64,000 nucleotides of DNA from NCBI GenBank assembly GCA_029260015.1, contig JAJDEB010000014.1:45876-109875 (forward strand), in the 5' to 3' direction. Shown one piece after another: positions 26,747 to 35,435 of this stretch (position 1 is its first letter; the number at the start of each line of letters is the position of its first letter). The translations under genes were made by a program, and so were the position numbers. The stretch is from Phycisphaerae bacterium. Its GTDB lineage: Bacteria > Planctomycetota > Phycisphaerae > UBA1845. The notes beneath the pieces are model-generated. The model had not been told where the DNA came from, did not search any database, and saw nothing but the letters and a program-made list of their open reading frames with translations.

Positions 26747-27364
26747 TTATTGAGCCGACTTCGCCGAACTGCGGTTGGCATCGGCGGCTTGCACCAACAC
26801 GCCAATCGCGGTTGGAACGAGCAAGAAGAATCCAATCATGAACGGACTTTCTGCCGTCATGGATCTGAAGAATGAGTGCAGCCAGGTCACCTCGCGCACC
26901 ATGATCGACGCACCGGAGATGAACAACACCCCGCCCTCAAACGAAGTAACGATGGCGATGACCCGGTTGCGATTGGCAAATGCCCATGAACCGCATCCCG
27001 CGAATCCCAGGAACGCTCCCAACCACATGAACGGACCGGTCATTCGGAAAACCTCGAGGATCATCATGGTGATCGCCCCGCCAATGATCCCCGCCAGCGC
27101 CACCGACGCAAATTGCGACAGCAGGTATCCGGCAATCATCAAAACGACTGCACCACCTCCAAACCACGTCAGGTTGAATGCCATCTCGCCCGATACCGTT
27201 TGGCCAATCAGTCCGCCCACAACGCCGAAGCTCAACAGCGCAACTGCTGGCCAAAGTCTCCAACCCGCATACACAAGCGCACCGCCGGCTAAACAAAGCG
27301 GAACACCTACCACGGCGTCGAGACTGCGCAGCAACGTCATCCATTCTTGAGCCATATAGAACAC
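26747..27364 (-). CDS. polytopic Gly-rich membrane protein, unknown (A)
   Basis: 205 residues with about six membrane helices, rich in glycine (VGVPLCLAGGALVYAGWRLW, ALLSFGVVGGLIGQTV, ALAGIIGGAITMMILEVF, WLGAFLGFAGCGSWAF, FMIGFFLLVPTAIGVLV). No catalytic motif is visible. Its glycine-zipper-like style matches the neighbouring protein at 27585-28394, so the two may be distant duplicates or partners. It lies 220 bases downstream of that gene on the same strand. ATG at 27364 or 27355 are both possible. Confidence 0.65.
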   Translation of the reverse strand: MFYMAQEWMTLLRSLDAVVGVPLCLAGGALVYAGWRLWPAVALLSFGVVGGLIGQTVSGEMAFNLTWFGGGAVVLMIAGYLLSQFASVALAGIIGGAITMMILEVFRMTGPFMWLGAFLGFAGCGSWAFANRNRVIAIVTSFEGGVLFISGASIMVREVTWLHSFFRSMTAESPFMIGFFLLVPTAIGVLVQAADANRSSAKSAQ

Positions 27365-27584
27365 GATTTGGTCCCCTTGTTGTGATCGAGAAACTCAGCG
27401 CTACCAGCGTACGATGCGGAGTTTGCAGGAGCAAAATGCCGGCGCATGGTCGGCCCGTGATCAATTATCGGACGATTTCTTGGCCCATCGCATCGATGAA
27501 ATCAGTGCGTTAAGAGAGCCAATTCGTGTAATTGTGGAGATGTAACACCACAACAAACTCGATCGCAATTTGAAGTGACGCGCG

Positions 27585-28394
27585 TTATTCGGACGCCGCA
27601 GTTTCCTTGCGGGTCAGGGCGGTTTGCAATGCAATCGAAACGACGAAGAACGACAGGATCGCCAAACCCGACATGCCTGGTCGGTCGCGCGTGGCTTGCA
27701 GCATGTCCATCCCCATGCCATTGCCCAGCACATAGATGCCGCCCGAGATCAAAAGCGTTCCGAAGGCAGCCGTGAATAGAATCAACGTGAGCCGGCTTAA
27801 CAAGAGTCCGAGGAGCAGACCAACCAATCCGGCACCGACGCCCCATCCGACAGTATTAAGCCGAAGCGAAGGTTCCTGGTCCGACAGGTATTTCCAGAAC
27901 TGGTGGCCATAGGCGTCGAGTTTGTCCCAACCTGATTCTAGCGCATTGGCTGATGGGCCGGGTTGAAAGTCATGGACTTCTTCAACCGAATGTGATTTGC
28001 GTTGCAGATCATCGAAATCGGAAAGATGCGGGAACGCCAACTGCGACGATACCACTCCCAGCGCCACCGACGACAGGAACGCACCGGCAAGCAGCCCAAC
28101 CCAGAATCGATACAACGAAAAACCAACACCGCCCAGAGCCAACCCGCCACCGAGCGCGGAGATGGGTGACGAAAATCCGAGGGCCTTACCGAGACTCAAT
28201 CCGAAAACCATGCCTGCAGAAGCGAAAATAATCGTGATGCCCCATCGTGCCAGCTTCGCGCCGAGCACGCACACGCCCACTCCGAAGACGATGGCAACGA
28301 TCGCAGCCGGGAACTGGGTGGCCATCACTTCACTGGGAAGATGCTGTCTGAAAACGTCAAACAGCTTTGCGGCGTAGTCGGCGTATTGGTTCAT
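27585..28394 (-). CDS. polytopic Gly-rich membrane protein, unknown (B)
   Basis: 269 residues. The N-terminal half has four Gly-rich membrane helices (VAIVFGVGVCVLGAKLARWG, IIFASAGMVFGLSLGKALGF, ALGGGLALGGVGFSLY, VGLLAGAFLSSVALGVV). A soluble loop of about 60 residues (FPHLSDFDDLQRKSHSVEEV) follows, then two or three more helices. No known motif is visible. It lies 126 bases downstream of ftsQ on the same strand, where ftsA would be expected in most dcw clusters. It shares helix style with the next gene. Confidence 0.65.
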   Translation of the reverse strand: MNQYADYAAKLFDVFRQHLPSEVMATQFPAAIVAIVFGVGVCVLGAKLARWGITIIFASAGMVFGLSLGKALGFSSPISALGGGLALGGVGFSLYRFWVGLLAGAFLSSVALGVVSSQLAFPHLSDFDDLQRKSHSVEEVHDFQPGPSANALESGWDKLDAYGHQFWKYLSDQEPSLRLNTVGWGVGAGLVGLLLGLLLSRLTLILFTAAFGTLLISGGIYVLGNGMGMDMLQATRDRPGMSGLAILSFFVVSIALQTALTRKETAASE

Positions 28395-28520
28395 GGCGTT
28401 TCGTTCCGAGAATGTAGCCGGTGCAACTCAAACTGAGCGGCGCTATCTTGCGTATTCATCAACTACCGCGATTCGGTCTATGCGATCTATTATACATCAC
28501 AACGTTTTGAACTTCTAAGT

Positions 28521-29396
28521 TCAACTCTCGCTGGGCCTTGCGAGAATGCGATCGGGATAGACGGACACGTCGATCACACCGCGATTGGCATCCACACGAC
28601 CATATTGGTGGAAGTTTCTGCGAAGCAGTTTGACTTTTTGCTCCAACGTGTTTTCTTCGATTTCTTCACCCGGTGCAGAGCCCCAGATGATTCGGCTGCC
28701 AACGCGATCGGTGGCCAATTCAATATGTGCAGCGCGGCGATCCTGACGACCGTGATAGTTGCTGACGGAAACGCCTGTGATCTGACTGGCGAATCGTTCG
28801 TTTTCAAAGATGTGGACAAGGTCCAGACCTGCACGAAGCTCTGGTGCGTCCCATCGCTGCCCCGGGTCGGGAGGTGGCGTGCCCACGCCTTCGATCGCCA
28901 ACAGGTCCATGTCTCGGGCATAACGACCGGGAAGAAGCACGCCTTCCTCGTCAACGAGCAGCATGCCACCGGTGGTTCGCACCATTGCAACGGGGCTGCG
29001 ATAGCTGCAATCGATTTCGACACGACCGTCGCTGAACCGATGCACTCGATTGACATTCTTAACCCACGCGACATCGCCCAGGCGCTGTGCCAACTCTCCG
29101 CAGAGTTTGTCGCCCATCCACGGTTCATGTTCAAATTCGGCGACAACGTTTGCGAAAACACCCTGCAAATGATCGGGCAAAGCGGCGAATTCTATTCGCG
29201 CCGGTTTTTGATTGTTGATGTGCGAATAGACGTAACGCTCCAGTTGACGCATGCCCATCGCGATCGCGCTGAGGAGCAAGACCATCAGCACGCATCCGAC
29301 CACAGGCCGACGCCAACGGTGAATGAATTCGTTCTCCTGAAACGATTCGATCCATCGACGCACGGGGGATGTTTTTTTCTTCTTGCGTTTGGCCAT
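28521..29396 (-). CDS. ftsQ: cell division protein FtsQ/DivIB-like
   Basis: 291 residues from the ATG at 29396; the frame opens 28 codons earlier inside the ddl end region, but this start gives the usual basic cytoplasmic tail (MAKRKKKKTSPVRRW), one membrane helix (PVVGCVLMVLLLSAIAMG) and then a large periplasmic part. That part has a POTRA-like segment (LAQRLGDVAWVKNVNRVHRFSD with the V-R-R-P-like VEIDCSYRSPVAMVRT) and the typical LLVDEEGVLLPG block. FtsQ links FtsB/FtsL to the early divisome. Sequence identity is low in this family, so position and layout carry much of the call. It is 28 bases after ddl and is the last recognisable dcw gene. Confidence 0.85.
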   Translation of the reverse strand: MAKRKKKKTSPVRRWIESFQENEFIHRWRRPVVGCVLMVLLLSAIAMGMRQLERYVYSHINNQKPARIEFAALPDHLQGVFANVVAEFEHEPWMGDKLCGELAQRLGDVAWVKNVNRVHRFSDGRVEIDCSYRSPVAMVRTTGGMLLVDEEGVLLPGRYARDMDLLAIEGVGTPPPDPGQRWDAPELRAGLDLVHIFENERFASQITGVSVSNYHGRQDRRAAHIELATDRVGSRIIWGSAPGEEIEENTLEQKVKLLRRNFHQYGRVDANRGVIDVSVYPDRILARPSES

Positions 29397-29424
29397 GTTG
29401 ATTACCAGTGTCGCTCGTTGCGAA

Positions 29425-30402
29425 TCAGTGACTCGTTCGCTGCATCGCCAATTCGACAATCGACTGGCACAGATCGTCAAATGCCATTCCAGAGTGTGCG
29501 GCGGCTTTGGGCAGCAGCGAGTGCGACGTAAAGCCTGGAATGGTGTTCAGTTCGAGGATGTATGGCTCATGCGTGACTTCGTCGACCATCCAATCCACGC
29601 GGCAGAAGTCGCGACAACCCAACGCATTCGCAGCTTTGACACTCATCGCTTGCATGCGCGAAAGCAAGTCCGCAGGCAGATCGATTTCAAGGTTGTATTC
29701 GGTGGCATCGTCGATGTATTTTGCTTCGTAGTCATAAAATTCGCGCGATGTGCTGATCTGAATGGGCGGCAGCGCCTCTTGACCGAGGATGCCAACGGTC
29801 AATTCGGGCCCATCTACCAATTCTTCAACCAACGCGGTGCCATATTTGCGCACGACGCTGCTTAGGGCGTCTTCAAAACGATCGCCTTCATGCACGATAA
29901 ACACGTCGATGCTGCTGCCTGATGACACTGGCTTGACGACCACGGGCAAGCGCCAACGTCTGACAACTTCGCTGATGGTCCCTTTGCGGGCAATGTCGAA
30001 GCGAGGTGTTGGCAGACCTGCACCAATTAGTGCGCCTTTGGTCCGGACCTTATCCATCACCAATGCACTTGCCGCCGAACCCGTTCCAGTATAACGCAGA
30101 CCTCGGCGTTCCAATTCGGCTTGCAGTTTGCCGTCTTCCCCGAATTCACCGTGCAGGGCGACAAAAACCAAGTCTGCCGCCCTATCCAGCGGTGACATTT
30201 TGTCTGGTGAAATATCGCAAATGGACACGCGATGCCCCAAACGCGACAGCGCCGCACCAATGCAACGGCCACTCGCGAGGCTGACTTCGCGCTCGTCGCT
30301 TGGCCCCCCGGAAAGCAGCGTGATATCGAGGTGATTAACGCGTGTGGACTGATTGTGCGGGCCAATACGGACTGGCCGTGTTTCCCTTCTCATTGCTGAC
30401 AT
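29425..30402 (-). CDS. ddl: D-alanine-D-alanine ligase
   Basis: 325 residues. It joins two D-Ala for the murein pentapeptide. The ATP-grasp fold is shown by LLSGGPSDEREVSLASGRC (family signature SxEREVSL), ALHGEFGEDGKLQAELERRG, VVKPVSSGSSIDVF, and the metal-binding end CRVDWMVDEVTHEPYILELN followed by TIPGFTSHSLLPKAA. All typical ATP and magnesium residues appear to be present. The N-terminus is uncertain by a few residues (ATG at 30402 or 30393). It lies between murB and ftsQ with short gaps, as in many dcw clusters. Confidence 0.95.
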   Translation of the reverse strand: MSAMRRETRPVRIGPHNQSTRVNHLDITLLSGGPSDEREVSLASGRCIGAALSRLGHRVSICDISPDKMSPLDRAADLVFVALHGEFGEDGKLQAELERRGLRYTGTGSAASALVMDKVRTKGALIGAGLPTPRFDIARKGTISEVVRRWRLPVVVKPVSSGSSIDVFIVHEGDRFEDALSSVVRKYGTALVEELVDGPELTVGILGQEALPPIQISTSREFYDYEAKYIDDATEYNLEIDLPADLLSRMQAMSVKAANALGCRDFCRVDWMVDEVTHEPYILELNTIPGFTSHSLLPKAAAHSGMAFDDLCQSIVELAMQRTSH

Positions 30403-30444
30403 CCCTTTCAGCGTTTTGTTCGCCTCCGCTCATCAGAGGCGTCT

Positions 30445-31317
30445 CTACCAGATTGCAATTTCGGTATCGAGCTGAATGCCGCAGTGCGCCTTAACCGCGC
30501 CTCGCACATGCTCGATGACTTCCAATACTTCCGAAGCACACGCCCCTTCATCGGCGACGATGAAATTGCCATGCACTTCAGACACACGGGCTTTCCCGCG
30601 CCCAAACCCTTTCAAGCCAGCCGCGTCGATCAACTGACCGGCTGAGTGACCTTCGGGGTTTTTGAACACACATCCCGCGCTGTGTGCCGCCAGCGGTTGC
30701 GACTCTTTTTTGAAACGCCAATTATCCTGAAAGCGTTTCTTCACGTCGGCTGCAGCCTCCTGCCGCAGCTTTAGTTCTGCTCCAATCACCAATCGAGCGC
30801 CCAGCGCCGAATGGCGATATGCAAATTTCAATTCCCGCGCATCACAATCGACGATGATGCCGTCGGCATCGATCAAGCGCACGCGCTGAACAACGTCGCC
30901 AATGCAACCGAATCGCCCGCCCGCATTCATCGCGATCGCCCCGCCGATGGTTCCGGGGATGCCGGCCAAGCACTCCAGCCCAGCCAACCCGTGATGCGAA
31001 CAATCGCGCGAAAGCTGCATCAAATCGACGCCCGCACCAACCTTGGCGCGGGTGTCTTCTATTTCGACGCGGCAGAAATCCGGTCGCGAAAGCGATAGCA
31101 CCAACCCGTCAACGCTGCCATCGCGAACCAGCAAGTTGGCCCCACCGCCCAGAACGCGAATGGGCGCAGCGGATTCTTTCGCCCATTTCAAAACGGCGCG
31201 AAGTTCCTCGACATCGTTCGGTGCGCAGAAGTTCTGCGCCGACCCGCCCAGCTTGAACCAGGTTCGGTCGGAAAGCGAAACGTCTTGCTGCAAAAGTTGT
31301 TTACACGCGACCGACAA
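30445..31317 (-). CDS. murB: UDP-N-acetylenolpyruvoylglucosamine reductase
   Basis: 290 residues. It reduces UDP-GlcNAc-enolpyruvate to UDP-MurNAc with NADPH and FAD. The FAD-binding motif VLGGGANLLVRDGSVDG, the LAGIPGTIGGAIAMNAG block, and AHSAGCVFKNPEGHSAGQLIDAAGLKG are diagnostic, and the catalytic Ser corresponds to the serine in AGCVFKNP's preceding region of type I/II enzymes (not assigned with certainty). The start is TTG at 31317, 17 bases inside the murC end, with GGAAGG about ten bases upstream; the overlap indicates translational coupling with murC. Confidence 0.94.
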   Translation of the reverse strand: MSVACKQLLQQDVSLSDRTWFKLGGSAQNFCAPNDVEELRAVLKWAKESAAPIRVLGGGANLLVRDGSVDGLVLSLSRPDFCRVEIEDTRAKVGAGVDLMQLSRDCSHHGLAGLECLAGIPGTIGGAIAMNAGGRFGCIGDVVQRVRLIDADGIIVDCDARELKFAYRHSALGARLVIGAELKLRQEAAADVKKRFQDNWRFKKESQPLAAHSAGCVFKNPEGHSAGQLIDAAGLKGFGRGKARVSEVHGNFIVADEGACASEVLEVIEHVRGAVKAHCGIQLDTEIAIW

Positions 31318-32794
31318 GGTTGTCTGCCACCTTCCATACGTCGCCAGCCCCCATGGTCACCACGCAATCACCGTCGGAAACGTGCCCGTCGAGATGGGCC
31401 CACACATCGTCAAACGTCGGCAGGTATCGCGACTCGACACCGGCATGGGTCAGACGTTCGACCAAGTGCGACGAATCGGTGCGCTGCAAGTCTTCCTGGG
31501 AATCGCGAACGCTGTAAATATCGGGTATCAATACCACGTCGGCATCGGCAAACGCTCGTCCGAACCCTTCCATCAACTGATGCGTGCGCGACGCCTGATG
31601 GGGCTGAAACACAACCCACATGCGCTTCGGGGCATAGCGATGGCGCAACGCGTTTAGCGTGACTCGTATCTCTGTCGGGTGATGGGCATAATCATCGACG
31701 ATCGTCGCACCTTTCCAAGTGCCACGGCATGTCATTCTTCGATGCACGCCTTCAAAGGTGGCCATCGCTTCGGCGATCGATTCAATCGAAGCACCGGCAT
31801 GATGCGCCAGTGCAGCCGCCGCCAGCGCATTGCTGACGTTGTACTCACCGGCCATACTCACGCGGCAGTCCTCATAAACGTGCCCATCATGCATCAACGA
31901 AAACGTATACGAACCGCGCTCAGCGCGAAGATCGACCGCACGCCAATCGGCGCCGGCTGTAAACCCGAATGTTTGAACCTGACACTTCGCCCCCATCGCC
32001 AACCGAAGCGATAAGTCATCTTCAAAGTTGACCATGAGCAGACCGTCATCGGCGACGCTTTCGGCAAACGATTGAAACGTCGCGCAGATGTCATCGATAT
32101 CCTTAAAACAATCGAGGTGGTCGGCTTCGATGTTTAGGATCGCCGCGCTGTGCGGATGCAGATGCAGAAATGACCGGTCATACTCGCAAGCTTCGACGAC
32201 CAATCGGTCGCCCGACCCGACACCGCTGCTTCCACCAAGTTGGTCTGATATCGCCCCGACGACAAACGAAGGATCCATTCCACCGTGCTTGAGCATGTAT
32301 GCCGTCAGCGCCGAAGTCGTACTCTTGCCGTGCGTTCCGGCGATGCAGACGCCCTTGTGCGACAGCGTCAATTCACCCAGCAACTCTGCGTAGGTCATCA
32401 CCCGCATGCCTTTGCAGGTGGCTGCGACGATTTCCGGATTGCTATCGGGGACCGCTGCACTTCGCACGACCAAATCAACATCATCGCGAAGGTGGCTGGC
32501 GTCGTGCGAGATGTGTACCGTCGCACCCGATTGCACCAGCAAACCCGACCCGGTGAACGCATTCATATCCGAGCCGCTGACCGTCGCACCGGAATCAAGC
32601 AGCAGACGCGCGACGGCTGACATCCCGCATCCCCCGATTCCAACGAGGTGAAATCGCTTGCCCTTCAGCCGCCCTTTGGCCATTGGCTCTTCCAGTCGGT
32701 CCAGCGGTTCTATCCTGGATTGAATCTGCACGTTGTTATTCCGATCGTGAATAGGCCGCGTCGTTTGCGGTTCGGTTTCGTTTGAGTTCATCAA
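31301..32794 (-). CDS. murC: UDP-N-acetylmuramate-L-alanine ligase
   Basis: 497 residues. It adds L-Ala to UDP-MurNAc. The Rossmann start FHLVGIGGCGMSAVARLL, the ATP loop CIAGTHGKSTTSALTAYML, NIEADHLDCF and the C-terminal DDYAHHPTEIRVTL are all Mur ligase and MurC hallmarks. The first 37 residues before MAKGRLKGKRF are not typical of the family, and an internal ATG at 32683 could be the real start. The ATG at 32794 is 146 bases downstream of the murG stop, a longer gap than elsewhere in the cluster. It overlaps murB by 17 bases. Confidence 0.95.
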   Translation of the reverse strand: MMNSNETEPQTTRPIHDRNNNVQIQSRIEPLDRLEEPMAKGRLKGKRFHLVGIGGCGMSAVARLLLDSGATVSGSDMNAFTGSGLLVQSGATVHISHDASHLRDDVDLVVRSAAVPDSNPEIVAATCKGMRVMTYAELLGELTLSHKGVCIAGTHGKSTTSALTAYMLKHGGMDPSFVVGAISDQLGGSSGVGSGDRLVVEACEYDRSFLHLHPHSAAILNIEADHLDCFKDIDDICATFQSFAESVADDGLLMVNFEDDLSLRLAMGAKCQVQTFGFTAGADWRAVDLRAERGSYTFSLMHDGHVYEDCRVSMAGEYNVSNALAAAALAHHAGASIESIAEAMATFEGVHRRMTCRGTWKGATIVDDYAHHPTEIRVTLNALRHRYAPKRMWVVFQPHQASRTHQLMEGFGRAFADADVVLIPDIYSVRDSQEDLQRTDSSHLVERLTHAGVESRYLPTFDDVWAHLDGHVSDGDCVVTMGAGDVWKVADNLVGRV

Positions 32795-32940
32795 ATTCGC
32801 TTGTGTTCACACGGATGCAACTTATCAGGTATCGACATAGCGACGCTATTTTCATCATCGCTGACTTTGAACGTTTTAAGGCCATTTGTGTCAAAATGGA
32901 ACAACTGAGTTGTCCAGTCTTTCTGACAATTTCGCTCGCA

Positions 32941-34116
32941 TCAAAACTCACAGAGGCCGGCCAACTCCAGCATGATCTTGCTTGCCCGCTGCGCTGCGTC
33001 TGTGATTTTGTGTTTGTGGGCTGACGCTTTGAACGTTGCGAGCGCGCGATCGTTTGATATTAGATCCAACAGCAAACCGCGAAGTCGGGCAGCCGTCTTC
33101 AATGGATCGTCTGAATCTTCACAGATTCGACCTGCACCGAGCGTCACCAACTCCATCGCGTTGACAGTCTGATGTTGATCTCGATGGTGCGGATATGGCA
33201 AAAAGATCGCTGGTACGCCAACGGCTCGAAGTTCTGCCAACGTCGATGCGCCTGCCCTCGAGATGACCAGATCGGCGATCGACATAAAGTCCGACATCGC
33301 TTCGGTATAAGCCAAGCACACGGCGTGGACTCGATGCGCAGCGTACTTGGTTTGCACCTTATCGAGATCGTCTTTGCCGGTTAGATGTACCACTTGCCAT
33401 TTGCCATGCGCTCCCAAGTCCGAAGCCAATCGGCACATCGCATCGTTGATCGACCGGGCGGCCAGCGACGCTCCCGTTACCAGCAGCGTATTCTTATTCT
33501 GATCCAGACCGTATTCATCGCAAATCTTCCGGCGATTGGCTGAGGGCTTGCCAAAACCGCTTCGCACCGGACAGCCGACCACTTCGACCCGAACATCGTC
33601 GGGCAGATGCTGGCACGTCGATTCGAATTGAGCCAGCACACAATCGACCCGGTTGGCGAGCATTCGGTTGGCTCTGCCAGGGATGACATCCGGATTCAAC
33701 AGGGCTGTCGGAATGCCCATTTTCGACGCCGTGCAGATGGCTGGGGCGCTTGCGAACGCCCCACTGCCCACCACGAGATCGGGACGATCGCTCTTGAAAT
33801 CAATCGAAGCGGCTTTGGTTGACTTACGCCATGCCGAGTAGAACCCGGGCCAGCGCCATGGCTTCATGGTCAGCGGTGTGACTGACTGCGGCTGTAACGT
33901 CTCACCCGCTGCGGACAGAATCTCCTGATCGACCTTGCGGTTCGTGGCATAAAACGAAAAGCGCACATTGGGCAGCATCTCGCGCATCGCCGATGCGACG
34001 GCCAACGATGGATACAGATGCCCGCCCGTTCCACCGCCAGCAAAAACAATCCTTGCTGACCGTGTGCTCAACGGTTCGCGATCGGTCACTTCAATGTCTT
34101 CCGCAAGTGTGGTCAT
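32941..34116 (-). CDS. murG: UDP-GlcNAc:lipid I N-acetylglucosaminyltransferase
   Basis: 391 residues. It adds GlcNAc to lipid I at the inner face of the membrane, making lipid II. The N-terminal IVFAGGGTGGHLYPSLAVA (the glycine loop GGTGGH), LVVGSGAFASAPAICTASKMG, NPDVIPGRANRMLA and the C-terminal donor site VISRAGASTLAELRAVGVPAIFLPYP with DQHQTVNA are diagnostic. About 20 extra residues precede the core. The start codon overlaps the ftsW stop by four bases (ATGA), so the two are translationally coupled. Confidence 0.95.
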   Translation of the reverse strand: MTTLAEDIEVTDREPLSTRSARIVFAGGGTGGHLYPSLAVASAMREMLPNVRFSFYATNRKVDQEILSAAGETLQPQSVTPLTMKPWRWPGFYSAWRKSTKAASIDFKSDRPDLVVGSGAFASAPAICTASKMGIPTALLNPDVIPGRANRMLANRVDCVLAQFESTCQHLPDDVRVEVVGCPVRSGFGKPSANRRKICDEYGLDQNKNTLLVTGASLAARSINDAMCRLASDLGAHGKWQVVHLTGKDDLDKVQTKYAAHRVHAVCLAYTEAMSDFMSIADLVISRAGASTLAELRAVGVPAIFLPYPHHRDQHQTVNAMELVTLGAGRICEDSDDPLKTAARLRGLLLDLISNDRALATFKASAHKHKITDAAQRASKIMLELAGLCEF

Positions 34117-35318
34117 CCGGCGACCTCATCACCCGAAAACTCGTTTGCAGTATCGGGATAGTCTCGCGCTACCGATACCAACAGTCCCAGCGCGACTCCG
34201 AGAAACAATACGCCCGATCCACCGGCTGAGATCAGCGGTAGTGAAATTCCCTTCGTCGGTGCACAAACCGTAACCACCGCAATGTTGATAAGCGCTTGAA
34301 ACACGAACATCGATGTTACACCGAATGCAAGCAAACGACCGTAAGTCGAATGGCTCAGGCGAACGGTTCGCCATCCGAACCACATCAGCAGCAGGAATAA
34401 CGAAATCACAACCAGCGCACCGATCATTCCCGATTCTTCGCAAATCACGGAAAAAATAAAATCGCTGCGGGATTCGGGTAGGTAGCCATACTTCTGCACC
34501 CCGCTGCCCAGACCGCGGCCAAACAATCCGCCGGATGCGATCGTCACCAGCGATTGAACCGGATGATAGCCCGCCCCTTGCGGATCGGCCCATATGTTGC
34601 GAAATACCATCAAGCGCTCGACCCGGTATGGTCGTGACACCACCAAAAAAACGAGACCGGAAATGGCAGGAACCGCAAATATCAATAGGTGTCGCCACTT
34701 CGCCCCAGCGACGACAACCATCATCCCGCCAACCAGAGCGAGAAGCGCACCGGTGCCAAAGTCTTCTTTACCCACCAGCGACACGATGATGCCAATCGCC
34801 AGACATGCCGGGAGCAGACCTTTCCAAAACGATCGAATCCGATTCGCCGAACTTGAAAGGAACGCAGCCAGAAATACCACGAGCGCAAGTTTGGCGAGTT
34901 CGGACGGTTGAAATGAAAGCCCCAGCGAATCAGGTCCGAGCTGCATCCAGCGGCGAGCGCCTTTCCGCATCACGCCGATACCGGGAATCAAGACTGCTGC
35001 CAGGATTCCGACGGTGGCCAGATAGAACGCAAATGCCGGCTGAACCCACCCACCGGGTCGCCACACGAATAGTCGATGAAAACCATGTGCGACAATCAGT
35101 ATGGCGACGAGACTGGAACCGCTGAAAATGGCTTGGCGACCAAAGAGACTCTTCCAAAACTGCCATGTGATGACCGGTTCGTCGAGATTCGCACCCGCCG
35201 ACGCAACCATCACCACGCCAATCGTCAGCAAACAGGCGGCTGCGACAACAATGCCTGTGGCGTTCGATTCGTGTCGACGCTCGAGATTAAATGTCTGGTT
35301 GGAAATGAACTGAGACAT
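34113..35318 (-). CDS. ftsW: lipid II polymerase FtsW (SEDS family)
   Basis: 401 residues with about ten membrane helices. SEDS proteins polymerise lipid II together with their partner transpeptidase, here the FtsI encoded at 39772-41520. Family motifs are GARRWMQLGPDSLGLSFQPSE with LAKLALVVFLA, KEDFGTGALLALVGG, GAGYHPVQSLVTIASGGLFGRGLG and LPESRSDFIFSVICEESG, which hold the conserved loop-7 Asp. A call to FtsW rather than RodA rests on its place in the dcw cluster. It overlaps murG by four bases. Upstream, 117 bases separate it from mraY where murD would be expected. Confidence 0.95.
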   Translation of the reverse strand: MSQFISNQTFNLERRHESNATGIVVAAACLLTIGVVMVASAGANLDEPVITWQFWKSLFGRQAIFSGSSLVAILIVAHGFHRLFVWRPGGWVQPAFAFYLATVGILAAVLIPGIGVMRKGARRWMQLGPDSLGLSFQPSELAKLALVVFLAAFLSSSANRIRSFWKGLLPACLAIGIIVSLVGKEDFGTGALLALVGGMMVVVAGAKWRHLLIFAVPAISGLVFLVVSRPYRVERLMVFRNIWADPQGAGYHPVQSLVTIASGGLFGRGLGSGVQKYGYLPESRSDFIFSVICEESGMIGALVVISLFLLLMWFGWRTVRLSHSTYGRLLAFGVTSMFVFQALINIAVVTVCAPTKGISLPLISAGGSGVLFLGVALGLLVSVARDYPDTANEFSGDEVAG

Positions 35319-35435
35319 TCGTACTCATCCGTGAGCCGAGCCCATTGACACATGAAACTGTCAACGGACGCATTTTGTGAGGAACCCGCTCGGTCTTGGC
35401 ATCCTTGCCTTCAACCGAATTAATTTGGTCGATCG

